Assembly: GCF_009017255.1 (NCBI RefSeq)
Contig: NZ_WBZB01000011.1
Span: 19,132-83,131 of the forward strand
DNA length: 64,000 nt
DNA from: Alkaliphilus serpentinus
GTDB taxonomy: Bacteria > Bacillota > Clostridia > Peptostreptococcales > Natronincolaceae
Direction of reading: 5' to 3'
Below, piece by piece: positions 17,529 to 25,130 of the stretch. Each line of letters opens with the position of its first letter. The first letter of the stretch is position 1. The position numbers and the translations under genes were made by a program. The notes below the pieces were generated by a model. It made no database searches, was not told the origin of the DNA, and saw only the letters and a program-made list of their open reading frames with translations.

Positions 17529-17531
<3 letters not shown>
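17476..17531. terminator. Bidirectional terminator between marR-like gene and ferredoxin
   Basis: Outer stem AAGGGGCTG (17476-17484) / CAGCCCCTT (17512-17520) with a second inner helix around TTTAAA. T follow on the plus strand at 17522-17531. Confidence 0.85.
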
Positions 17532-17819
<288 letters not shown>

Positions 17820-17907
17820 TTAAATAAGAATGAAGGCTAAATAAATAGCTTAATATTCTAAGAACATGATATAATAATCATTAGAAGGTTCCATTGGAGG
17901 TGTAGAA

Positions 17908-18726
17908 ATGCAGGTTACAGTTTTAGTTGGAGGTAGTGGTACTGGAAAAAGTTATCATGCAATGACCCTTGCAAAGGATAGGGGAATTGAATATATCATA
18001 GATGATGGTTTATTAATAAAGGGAAATAAGGTTCTTGGGGGAAGCTCAGCCAAAAGAGAAAAATCTAAAATGGCTGCTGTAAAGAGGGCTTTATTTATTA
18101 ATGATCCCCATAGGAATGAGATTATTAAGGTTATTGAAAGGGAAAAGCCTAAGTCCATCCTAATTTTAGGAACATCAGATAAGATGGTGGATATAATCGT
18201 TAAAACCCTTAGTTTAGGAGCCATAAATGAACGTGTTTACATCGAGAATCTGGTATCTAGTGAAGATATAAAGACTGCTAGAAGGTATCGAACAAGGGAA
18301 GGAAAACACGTTATTCCTGTACCTACCTTCGAAATTAAAAGGGATTTCTCGGGATATTTTCTAAATCCCCTTAAGGTCTTTAGACATTTTGGGTTAGGTG
18401 ATTCTAATGAATTTCATGAAAAGTCAGTTGTTCGACCTACCTTTAGCTATAAGGGTAGATATACCATTTCCGATAGGGTAATAAGAGAATTGATTTTTTA
18501 TGCATCTAATAAGGCCATAGGTATAAAAAAAATTACGGATATTGATATAAAATCAGATGCAACAGGTATTATTATTGATATTGAACTTATCGCGGTATAT
18601 GGCAACCCTATAATGGGAATCCTAAGGGAGGTTCAAAAACAAGTTAAGTACGAGGTGGAGGAGATGACTTCATTGAATATTCATGCAGTAAATGTTTACG
18701 TGAAAAATTTATTTATACATGAGTAA
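17908..18726 (+). CDS. P-loop ATPase domain fused to an Asp23/Gls24-like domain
   Basis: The N-terminal half (about residues 1-125) is a nucleotide-binding domain with Walker A GGSGTGKS at residues 8-15 and a hydrophobic strand ILILGTSD that could act as Walker B. The C-terminal part (about 170-272) has the Asp23/Gls24 (DUF322) pattern: YTISDRVIRELIFYASNKAIGIKKI followed by IIIDIELIAVYGNPI and VKYEVEEMTSLNIHAVNVYVKNL. Stand-alone Asp23 proteins are alkaline or envelope stress factors; fused to a P-loop, the role is unknown. TATAAT lies at about 17870, so the gene probably has its own promoter. Confidence 0.72.
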   Translation: MQVTVLVGGSGTGKSYHAMTLAKDRGIEYIIDDGLLIKGNKVLGGSSAKREKSKMAAVKRALFINDPHRNEIIKVIEREKPKSILILGTSDKMVDIIVKTLSLGAINERVYIENLVSSEDIKTARRYRTREGKHVIPVPTFEIKRDFSGYFLNPLKVFRHFGLGDSNEFHEKSVVRPTFSYKGRYTISDRVIRELIFYASNKAIGIKKITDIDIKSDATGIIIDIELIAVYGNPIMGILREVQKQVKYEVEEMTSLNIHAVNVYVKNLFIHE

Positions 18727-18730
18727 GTTG

Positions 18731-18759
18731 TTTACAAGCAAATTTTTAAATGATATAAT
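18731..18759 (+). promoter_or_regulatory. Promoter of the glutamate dehydrogenase gene
   Basis: TTTACA at 18731-18736, 17 bases, TATAAT at 18754-18759. It implies an untranslated leader of about 210 bases. Confidence 0.75.
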
Positions 18760-18773
18760 GCTAGTGTGAGGAT

Positions 18774-18949
18774 AAGGAGGGCTTAATAGCCCTGCCTTTC
18801 GTGCTTTCTAGAGCTTTTTTTAAAAATTTTCTGACAAAAGAGTTACATAGGTTTTAAAATTTTATATTCTGTTAAAAAAATAACAATGATAACGTTTTTA
18901 AGTAGGCCTTGCCTCTTAAAATAAGTGTACTATGAGTACGTTTTATTTT
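18774..18949 (+). promoter_or_regulatory. Structured 5' leader of glutamate dehydrogenase
   Basis: Two helices are readable. The first runs AAGG/CCTT plus AGGGCT/AGCCCT (18774-18798) and is followed about 16 bases later by a T run. The second is a 14-bp stem with one bulged T, 18918-18931 with 18935-18949 and loop ATG. It stops 13 bases before the SD AGGAGGG. No known riboswitch class was recognised. Confidence 0.5.
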
Positions 18950-18976
18950 CCAAAATTTACTTAGGAGGGTATAAAA

Positions 18977-20230
18977 ATGTCTGAAAAAACACTGAATCCT
19001 TTTGAAATTGCCCAGCAACAGGTTAAAACAGCTTGTGACAAACTAGGTACAGACCCAGCGGTGTATGAGATTCTAAAAAATCCAAAGAGAGTTCTTGAAG
19101 TTTCCATTCCTGTAAAAATGGATGATGGAAGCACAAAATCCTTCATTGGTTACAGATCTCAGCACAATGATGCAGTAGGTCCCTTCAAGGGCGGTATTAG
19201 ATTCCACCATGATGTAACAAGGGATGAAGTTAAGGCTTTATCAACTTGGATGACTTTTAAATGTGGAGTTGTAGGAATTCCATATGGCGGCGGTAAGGGT
19301 GGAATCACTGTAGATCCTTCAGAGCTATCTAAGGGAGAACTTGAGAGATTATCACGGGGCTTTGCCAGAGCAATTGCTCCAATCATTGGTGAGAGAATCG
19401 ATATTCCTGCACCAGACGTAAATACAAATGGACAAATTATGGCATGGTTTGTGGATGAATACGAAAAAACAACAGGTAGATTCGAGCCAGGTGTATTCAC
19501 TGGTAAGCCTGTAAACTTCTATGGTTCTTTAGGAAGAACTGAAGCCACCGGATATGGTGTTGCCATAATGGCTAGAGATGCTGCTAAGAGAATAGGTCTT
19601 CCATTAGAAGGCGCTACAGTAGCAATCCAAGGTTTTGGTAACGTTGGAAGCTATGCTGCTAAGTATATGGTAGAAATGGGATCAAAGATTACTGCAGTAT
19701 CTGACTCTTCAGCTTGTATCATAAACGAAGCTGGATTAGATGTAGCTGCATTAGTTGAATATGTTAATAAGAACAAGAAAGTAAAGGGCTTCCCAGGAGC
19801 AGCTAAAGAAGTTGATAGAAACGAAGTATTAACAATGGATGTTGATATTCTTATGCCATGTGCATTAGAAAACCAAATTACATCTAAGAATGTTAATGAT
19901 ATCAAAGCTAAAATTGTAAGTGAAGGTGCTAATGGACCTACAACTCCAGAAGCCGATAAGGTATTATTCTCTAAGGGAATCATCGTTATTCCTGATATCC
20001 TTGCTAATGCAGGTGGAGTAACAGTTTCATACTTCGAGTGGGTACAAAACCTAATGAGATATACTTGGAGCTTTGATGAAGTTCAAGAAAAACAAGAAAA
20101 GTTAATGGTTAAAGCCTTTGATGATATTTGGGCATTAAAGGAAGAGCATAGTGTAGATATGAGAACGGCAGCCTACATGATGTCAATCAAGAGAATTGCT
20201 GATGCAATGAAGCTTAGAGGCTGGTACTAA
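18977..20230 (+). CDS. gdhA: NAD-type glutamate dehydrogenase (Glu/Leu/Phe/Val family)
   Basis: The enzyme interconverts glutamate with 2-oxoglutarate plus ammonia, and in clostridia it mainly serves amino-acid fermentation. The N-terminal domain has GPFKGGIRFH and KCGVVGIPYGGGKGG, which hold the catalytic lysines, and the Rossmann domain has AIQGFGNVGSYAAK at about residues 217-230. The length of 417 residues fits the hexameric clostridial type. AGGAGGG lies before ATG. The gene has a long structured leader and a following terminator, so it is monocistronic. Confidence 0.95.
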   Translation: MSEKTLNPFEIAQQQVKTACDKLGTDPAVYEILKNPKRVLEVSIPVKMDDGSTKSFIGYRSQHNDAVGPFKGGIRFHHDVTRDEVKALSTWMTFKCGVVGIPYGGGKGGITVDPSELSKGELERLSRGFARAIAPIIGERIDIPAPDVNTNGQIMAWFVDEYEKTTGRFEPGVFTGKPVNFYGSLGRTEATGYGVAIMARDAAKRIGLPLEGATVAIQGFGNVGSYAAKYMVEMGSKITAVSDSSACIINEAGLDVAALVEYVNKNKKVKGFPGAAKEVDRNEVLTMDVDILMPCALENQITSKNVNDIKAKIVSEGANGPTTPEADKVLFSKGIIVIPDILANAGGVTVSYFEWVQNLMRYTWSFDEVQEKQEKLMVKAFDDIWALKEEHSVDMRTAAYMMSIKRIADAMKLRGWY

Positions 20231-20249
20231 AATATAAAATATCAATGAT

Positions 20250-20286
20250 AAAAGACAAACCGAAGAGAATTGGTTTGTCTTTTGCT
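20250..20286. terminator. Terminator between gdhA and the convergent HD-GYP gene
   Basis: Perfect 12-bp stem AAAAGACAAACC (20250-20261) / GGTTTGTCTTTT (20272-20283). The AT-rich ends make it usable in both directions. Confidence 0.85.
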
Positions 20287-20308
20287 TTATGTTTTTATAT
20301 ATTTTTTA

Positions 20309-21607
20309 TTAAACAGGTGAGTCACTAAAATTTAAAGTAAGCTCATCAATTCCTTGGGTTTGTACCATATTATAAAAGCTTTCAGCTGCTAAAGGATGGA
20401 ATTGCTGGCAGGCTTCTTCCTTGATAATAGTAAGGGCTTGTTGTATAGTCATACCCTTTCGGTAGGAACGATCGCTGGTCATTGCATCGAAGGCATCTGC
20501 TACTGACAATATTGCAGCCTCAATGATGATTTTATCACCGACAACCCCATCGGGATAACCCTTTCCATCATATCTTTCGTGGTGACTGTATATGATTTCC
20601 CTCTCATTCTTTAAGAAATCAACATCATTTAATATATTTGATCCTATCACTGGGTGACAGCGTATTTTACTCATTTCTAATTCTGTAAGTCTACCAGGTT
20701 TGTTTAATATTGAATCTTCTATACCAATCTTTCCGATATCATGTAATAGTGCTGCTGTTTTTAAGGTTTCAATTCGATGTTGAGGTAAACCCATAAAGGT
20801 GGCAAGCTTTACCGATACATCTGCAACCCTTCTAGAATGACCATTGGTGTAGGGGTCCTTTGCCTCCATTGCCTTTGTTAGGGCGTATACCGTTTCCATA
20901 TATAATGTTTTGGTATCGATATACATTTTAAAGGAGTATCTGGCAAGTAATAATGGACCAAAGAATAATAGCATTATTATAGTGCCGTAATTAAGATATA
21001 GAAGGCTTATAAAGATACCTAAACTAGAAATAACAAATGAATTGGGTAAAGTCCATTTAAAATTGTTGACAAACATCTTAAAGAAGGACTGTTCCTGCAA
21101 AAGTGAAAAAAGTTGTGTAACAATGTATGTATTAACTAATATATATGTCAGCATTGCAATAAATAATGGCAATATATTTGTATAAAATAGTGGATCTGAA
21201 CTTTTAGTGTCAAAGTTATAATAAACAAAAGAAGCAATGCCAATGGATAAGAGACTCTGAGCACCATTGAAAAGCGTTATATAAATGGGAGTATTAGCAA
21301 TATGATGAACTTCTTTGTTTGAAACCTTTAAATATTTAAGTGTTATTCCGAAGAAAGAACATATCGCTGCTCCTAAGGGCCCTAAAATAATCATCACAGT
21401 TATATCTACTGCTGAACCTACTGATACACTACCGCCATTAGGAAGAAGAACAGCTAGTGACTCCACAAGAATGGCTAAAATAATAAACATAAAAAAAGTA
21501 TCTATGGAAGGAAGGTCATAGAAATATGCAAGTGATATTAATAGCACCACAGCTAATGTTATGATGAATAATACGTAGTACCTAGCCTTTTTTGGCAGCT
21601 GATTCAT
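20309..21607 (-). CDS. Membrane HD-GYP cyclic-di-GMP phosphodiesterase
   Basis: The N-terminal half (about residues 10-215) has six or seven membrane helices resembling a small-ligand sensory domain. The C-terminal half is an HD-GYP domain: HSRRVADVSVKLA, LLHDIGKIGI, HPVIGSNIL and HHERYDGKGYPDG, with the HD pair and the GYP triad intact. It probably hydrolyses c-di-GMP in response to a membrane signal. Start ATG 21607 has GGAGG nine bases upstream; an ATG at 21637 is in frame but would swallow the SD. The gene lies next to the MITE-like element at 21636-21834. Confidence 0.92.
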   Translation of the reverse strand: MNQLPKKARYYVLFIITLAVVLLISLAYFYDLPSIDTFFMFIILAILVESLAVLLPNGGSVSVGSAVDITVMIILGPLGAAICSFFGITLKYLKVSNKEVHHIANTPIYITLFNGAQSLLSIGIASFVYYNFDTKSSDPLFYTNILPLFIAMLTYILVNTYIVTQLFSLLQEQSFFKMFVNNFKWTLPNSFVISSLGIFISLLYLNYGTIIMLLFFGPLLLARYSFKMYIDTKTLYMETVYALTKAMEAKDPYTNGHSRRVADVSVKLATFMGLPQHRIETLKTAALLHDIGKIGIEDSILNKPGRLTELEMSKIRCHPVIGSNILNDVDFLKNEREIIYSHHERYDGKGYPDGVVGDKIIIEAAILSVADAFDAMTSDRSYRKGMTIQQALTIIKEEACQQFHPLAAESFYNMVQTQGIDELTLNFSDSPV

Positions 21608-21635
21608 AGCTTTATTCCTCCATTTAAAATCAAGC

Positions 21636-21834
21636 AATTTAGATCGACAGATAAGTTTCTATTTCACCCAAGCAAGTTTGCCAGATGCGCTTAGTAAAAC
21701 CTTTAAAATAGCTGTAAAAACTGTCATTTTTTAGCCCCCTAATGATAATCTCCACTACGACGCTAGGGCAGTAGGCGATTTACGCTTCGCTAGGTAAGGC
21801 ATTATGGTTTGTTTTTATAGAGTCGATCTAAATT
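21636..21834. mobile_element. MITE-like element with 13-bp terminal inverted repeats
   Basis: AATTTAGATCGAC (21636-21648) is repeated perfectly inverted at 21822-21834, giving a 199-bp unit. If the outer AATT is the target duplication, the inverted repeat is TAGATCGAC. Inside, base composition is less AT-rich than the flanks and a short SD-bearing frame is present on the minus strand. No transposase is encoded. Confidence 0.55.
21659..21727 (-). CDS. Possible 22-aa hydrophobic peptide inside the MITE-like element
   Basis: ATG at 21727 opens a frame reading MTVFTAILKVLL then SASGKLAWVK and a TAG stop. AGGGGGC lies six bases before ATG on the minus strand. The peptide is hydrophobic with a basic end, as in small membrane peptides or type I toxins, but it could equally be the tail of a lost transposase or chance. 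No family was recognised. Confidence 0.3.
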   Translation of the reverse strand: MTVFTAILKVLLSASGKLAWVK

Positions 21835-21843
21835 ACCCAAAAA

Positions 21844-22482
21844 TTACATTATTAACTTTAATAGCTTTCGGTTAACAGCATCTAAGGTAGCTTTGACGAT
21901 TGCTGCCTTCAATTCACCCCTTACAATTGCTGTTCCTATCAGCATTTCTTCGCTGTAGCCATTAATAGCACTCACAGCGGCCACCACCACTTCTTTTTTT
22001 CCAATAGTAATGATTTCAACATCCTCTGGAGTAAAGACGCATGCATCACCAATTAATTGATGAATGGCCTTTAAGGTAGCGCTTGCTAAAACCCGGTGGG
22101 CATTATTGGTGGTGTTAAAGGCTTCATCAGTACCAGATACCATAATATCATTTTTCTTTAAGGCTACATTTACCTTAATTAGATTGCCATTGATGGTATG
22201 GCTAATCTCTTCTATTTGGATACGTCTTTCAGCCATTAGCTTGTCCATGTCATCAATTTGTGCAATGCTGATTTTTTTATGGTCAAAATCCATGTCGAAT
22301 TTAGCAGACATTATGGATTGTATGTCTCGAGAAATTTGCTTAGCATTTCTGCTGGTTGTTGCCATCACATGAAGCTCTTCGATGGCATCTCCACTTATGA
22401 TTACCTTAGTTGACAATACTCCAGGTATACTGTTCAAAATATTTTCTACTTCCCTAGGTAAATTAACATTCTCCATTTCCAT
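21844..22482 (-). CDS. Conserved-looking hypothetical protein, two-domain (212 aa)
   Basis: The N-terminal part (residues 1-75) reads as a small alpha/beta domain with VENILNSIPGVLSTKVIIS, EELHVMATTSRNAKQISRDIQS and DHKKISIAQ. The second part (about 90-212) has regular strands followed by helices, with alanine-rich ATLKAIHQLIG and AIVKATLDAVNRKLL. There is no signal peptide, membrane segment or catalytic motif I can name. It is transcribed towards the HD-GYP gene with the MITE-like element between. I have seen similar N-terminal patterns in unannotated clostridial proteins, but the function is unknown. Confidence 0.7.
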   Translation of the reverse strand: MEMENVNLPREVENILNSIPGVLSTKVIISGDAIEELHVMATTSRNAKQISRDIQSIMSAKFDMDFDHKKISIAQIDDMDKLMAERRIQIEEISHTINGNLIKVNVALKKNDIMVSGTDEAFNTTNNAHRVLASATLKAIHQLIGDACVFTPEDVEIITIGKKEVVVAAVSAINGYSEEMLIGTAIVRGELKAAIVKATLDAVNRKLLKLIM

Positions 22483-22804
22483 TCCCCTAACTATTAAATA
22501 TAGAATCCACTTACTCTATTCTACAATTAACTTAAATTTCCTGCTAACCTGGACAAAGAATTCTCTTGATATATAGAAAATATGTAAATTTATAACACCC
22601 ACCTTGATCCTTCTATTATATTTTTAGATGTTAAATAGGTGGAAGTGTAGTTATTTACGTTGTTGAGCCTTAGTATATTGTGCCTATTTCTTAATCTTTA
22701 CGAGGCCGCAAGAAGAAGTAGGACTTTAGACTCATTATTTGTGCCTCAAGATATTATAGGAGAATTATATCAATAATGTGGTATTAAAAAGCTTTAAAAG
22801 TCTA
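22483..22804. other. Intergenic region, no feature recognised
   Basis: The 322 bases between the hypothetical gene and lemA hold no reading frame with an SD, no clear terminator and no heptamer array. They are AT-rich with a short less AT-rich patch near 22700. Confidence 0.5.
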
Positions 22805-23338
22805 CTACTTTTGCTGCTGAGGAGTTAACTCAAATAGTGGCATTTTTTTAAGACTAAAGACCCTTGCCATCATGTTGGATTTTTCAACTTCATTATTATA
22901 TCTAGTAGTGGAGTCGTAGTAGTGCTGTTTTAAGGGTGCAATCTTACTTTCCATTTGAGTAAACTCTTCTTGAAGCTGTAGGAAGCTTTTATTAGTCTTT
23001 AAATTAGGGTAAATTTCCTTTAGAGCAAAGAGGAATTTTAAAGTTGCTTGTAGTTGATTTTCAGCTATGGCGATTTCTGAAATATCTCCTTGACCTTGTG
23101 CAGTTATCAATGAGTTTCTTGCAGAAATAACCTTCTCTAAGGTCTCTGATTCGCGCTTAGCATAGCCCTTAACGACATTAAGAAGATTGGGAATCAAGTC
23201 ATTTCTTTCCTGTAATCTACCATCAAGCTGATGCCAAGCACTTTCAGCAGAATCTCGTAAGATTATCAACTTATTGTACTTTCCAATAACTAAAATCAGA
23301 ACTACTGCTATTATTCCAACGGTTATTAAATAAGGCAT
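22805..23338 (-). CDS. LemA family membrane protein
   Basis: An N-terminal membrane helix (about residues 3-20) is followed by a LemA helical bundle. The family pattern ESAWHQLDGRLQERNDLIPNLLNVVKGYAKRESETLEKVISARN is intact at about residues 32-75, and the later YPNLKTNKSFLQLQEE and RYNNEVEKSNMMARVF segments fit too. LemA proteins are anchored with the bundle outside or inside the cell, and their biochemical role is not settled. An SD GGAGGAGG precedes ATG. The gene is single and faces the molybdenum hydroxylase leader. Confidence 0.93.
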   Translation of the reverse strand: MPYLITVGIIAVVLILVIGKYNKLIILRDSAESAWHQLDGRLQERNDLIPNLLNVVKGYAKRESETLEKVISARNSLITAQGQGDISEIAIAENQLQATLKFLFALKEIYPNLKTNKSFLQLQEEFTQMESKIAPLKQHYYDSTTRYNNEVEKSNMMARVFSLKKMPLFELTPQQQK

Positions 23339-23661
23339 AAGTACTTCCTCCTCCTGTTATATTTTTTTATAACATATTCGTATGAAAATTACAAATGAAA
23401 TTTGCTCTTAATCTTAAATTTTCAAAATCTATACCCTACGATATTTTATTTATTATGAGAAGGGTAATTTTGTTTCTGTTGAAGAAATTATATGATAAAA
23501 TTAATGTAAGAAACTTCTATATATTATCAAAATTCTAAAAATTATGATTAGTAAGATTTATAAAAAAATAATCGTTTTTTTAGTGAGTTGTTACAAAAGA
23601 TTAAAAGAAACTTTGACGAAATATTATGGATATAAAATAATAAGCAAAATCTTACAATATG
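23339..23661. other. AT-rich divergent region, possible promoter
   Basis: No gene is seen. TTGACG at about 23613 followed by an AT-rich stretch with AATAAT about 17 bases later could be the promoter of the catabolic operon. The -10 assignment is uncertain. Confidence 0.35.
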
Positions 23662-23735
23662 AACAAAAGCATTTTTGTGGGTTAATTCTCTATGGTTAAA
23701 ATGCTTTTGTTTTCCAGAGAACCCATGTGTTCTCT
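23662..23735 (+). promoter_or_regulatory. Candidate attenuator leader of the purine catabolic operon
   Basis: Hairpin 1 is a perfect 14-bp stem (23662-23675 with 23698-23711) followed by TTTTCC. Hairpin 2 is AGAGAAC/GTTCTCT (23716-23722, 23729-23735). The loop of hairpin 1 (GGGTT at 23679-23683 and CTCT at 23688-23691) can pair with AGAGAACCC at 23716-23724, so the two are mutually exclusive or form a pseudoknot. No known purine aptamer core is present. Confidence 0.5.
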
Positions 23736-23789
23736 AGGACACTCCGAAAAGCATTTGGACGTATAAATATAATATGGAGGTGTATATTC

Positions 23790-24626
23790 ATGAAAGACTT
23801 TTTGTATTATAAGCCAAAAACCATAGAAGAAGCATGCGAAATTCTGACGAGGTACAATGGGGAAGCTTCTATATTAAATGGTGGTACTGATGTAATTGTT
23901 AGAATTCACGATGGATTAAATCATCCCAAGGCCCTTGTTGATATAAAGGGAATATCGGGGTTGAAAACAATAAGTTTTAGTAAGGAGGATGGATTGGTTT
24001 TAGGTGCCTGCGCCAATATGAATGCGGTTATAAATCATAAAGACATTTTAGAGAACTATCAAATTATTGCAGAGGCCGCCCATACCGTTGGCTCCTGTCA
24101 AGTAAGAAATAGAGCAACCATTATCGGGAATATTACCAATGCCTCTCCACTAGCTGATACAGCTACGCCCCTTTTGGCCCTTGATGCGGTGGTTGAGGTT
24201 TTTGGAGTAGAGGGACCTAGAGAGATTTCTATCAACGACTTTTTTGTTTTTGTAAGAAGAACTTCGCTAAAGGTTGGGGATGTTGTAACGGCTGTTAAGG
24301 TTCCATATTATAAGGAATTAAAGGGATCCTATCAAAAGCATTCAAGAAGGGATGCTGTTGATCTAGCCACTGTTTGTGCATCAGTTTTAATGGTTGATGG
24401 TGAAATAAAAATTGCTTTAGGGTCAGTGGCGCCAACTCCCATAAGATGTAGAAAAGCAGAAGATTTCCTAAGGGGCAAAAAACTCACGGAAGAATTAATT
24501 AAAGAAGCTACCCATAGGGCCCTTGAGGAAGTGTCACCAATAAGTGATGTAAGAGCTACTAAGGAATATAGAGAAGAAATTGCTAGGGTTCTTGTAAGCA
24601 GGGGTTTACGAGATCTAATGGGGTAA
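23790..24626 (+). CDS. Molybdenum hydroxylase FAD-binding subunit (XdhB-like)
   Basis: The FAD subunit of a three-part xanthine dehydrogenase-type enzyme. ILNGGTDVIVRIHDG (about residues 32-46) and QVRNRATIIGNITNASPLAD (about 105-124) are the FAD-binding motifs of the CO-dehydrogenase flavoprotein family. The start at 23790 follows GGAGGTG and gives MKDFLYYKPKTIEEA, the usual N-terminus; an upstream in-frame ATG at 23727 lies in the leader. The 2Fe-2S and Mo subunits follow at once. Confidence 0.93.
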   Translation: MKDFLYYKPKTIEEACEILTRYNGEASILNGGTDVIVRIHDGLNHPKALVDIKGISGLKTISFSKEDGLVLGACANMNAVINHKDILENYQIIAEAAHTVGSCQVRNRATIIGNITNASPLADTATPLLALDAVVEVFGVEGPREISINDFFVFVRRTSLKVGDVVTAVKVPYYKELKGSYQKHSRRDAVDLATVCASVLMVDGEIKIALGSVAPTPIRCRKAEDFLRGKKLTEELIKEATHRALEEVSPISDVRATKEYREEIARVLVSRGLRDLMG

Positions 24627-24640
24627 AGGAGGATATCATC

Positions 24641-25117
24641 ATGAAGCATAAAATTAACTTTATACTAAATAATGAAGAAATAACCCACGAGGTTGCTGCA
24701 AATAGGACCCTCTTGGATGTGATAAGGGAGGACTTCGACTTAACGGGGGCTAAGGAAGGCTGTGGTGCAGGAGAATGTGGTGCTTGTACGATACTGGTTG
24801 ATAGAAAACCAATAAACGCCTGTCTTATGTTAGCTGTGGAGGCTGATGGTAAGGAAATACTGACAATAGAAGGTCTTTCCGTTAACAATAAGTTGGATCA
24901 GATACAGCAGGCATTTATCGATCATGCTGCCCTACAATGTGGTTATTGTACGCCAGGGATGATTATGTCAGGAAAGGCACTGTTGATGGATAACCCTAGC
25001 CCTACTGAAGAAGAGGTTAAAGAGGCAATTAGTGGAAATCTATGTAGGTGCACTGGTTATAAGAAGATTGTTGAGGCAATCATGGAGGTTGCCGATAAGA
25101 CAAACTCGGCTCGATAG
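24641..25117 (+). CDS. Molybdenum hydroxylase [2Fe-2S] subunit (XdhC/CoxS-like)
   Basis: A 158-residue protein with both iron-sulfur domains of the family. The plant-type cluster is bound by CGAGECGACTIL and a later C; the second cluster by CGYCTPGMI and GNLCRCTGY. AAGGAGGATA precedes ATG. It lies between the FAD and Mo subunit genes, the usual order, and passes electrons from the molybdenum centre to FAD. Confidence 0.95.
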   Translation: MKHKINFILNNEEITHEVAANRTLLDVIREDFDLTGAKEGCGAGECGACTILVDRKPINACLMLAVEADGKEILTIEGLSVNNKLDQIQQAFIDHAALQCGYCTPGMIMSGKALLMDNPSPTEEEVKEAISGNLCRCTGYKKIVEAIMEVADKTNSAR

Positions 25118-25130
25118 GAGGGTGATATTA

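Noticed and set aside
21638..21843. Cyclic-di-GMP riboswitch upstream of the HD-GYP gene
   Set aside because: Neither GEMM-I nor GEMM-II motifs are visible; the region is better explained by inverted terminal repeats.
23662..23735. Purine riboswitch in the hydroxylase leader
   Set aside because: No TATAAT...CCGTAAA...TATG aptamer core as in the two real purine switches of this window.
25032..25130. Extended N-terminus of the molybdopterin subunit
   Set aside because: The extra 33 residues lie inside the FeS subunit gene; AGGAGGGTG points to ATG 25131.
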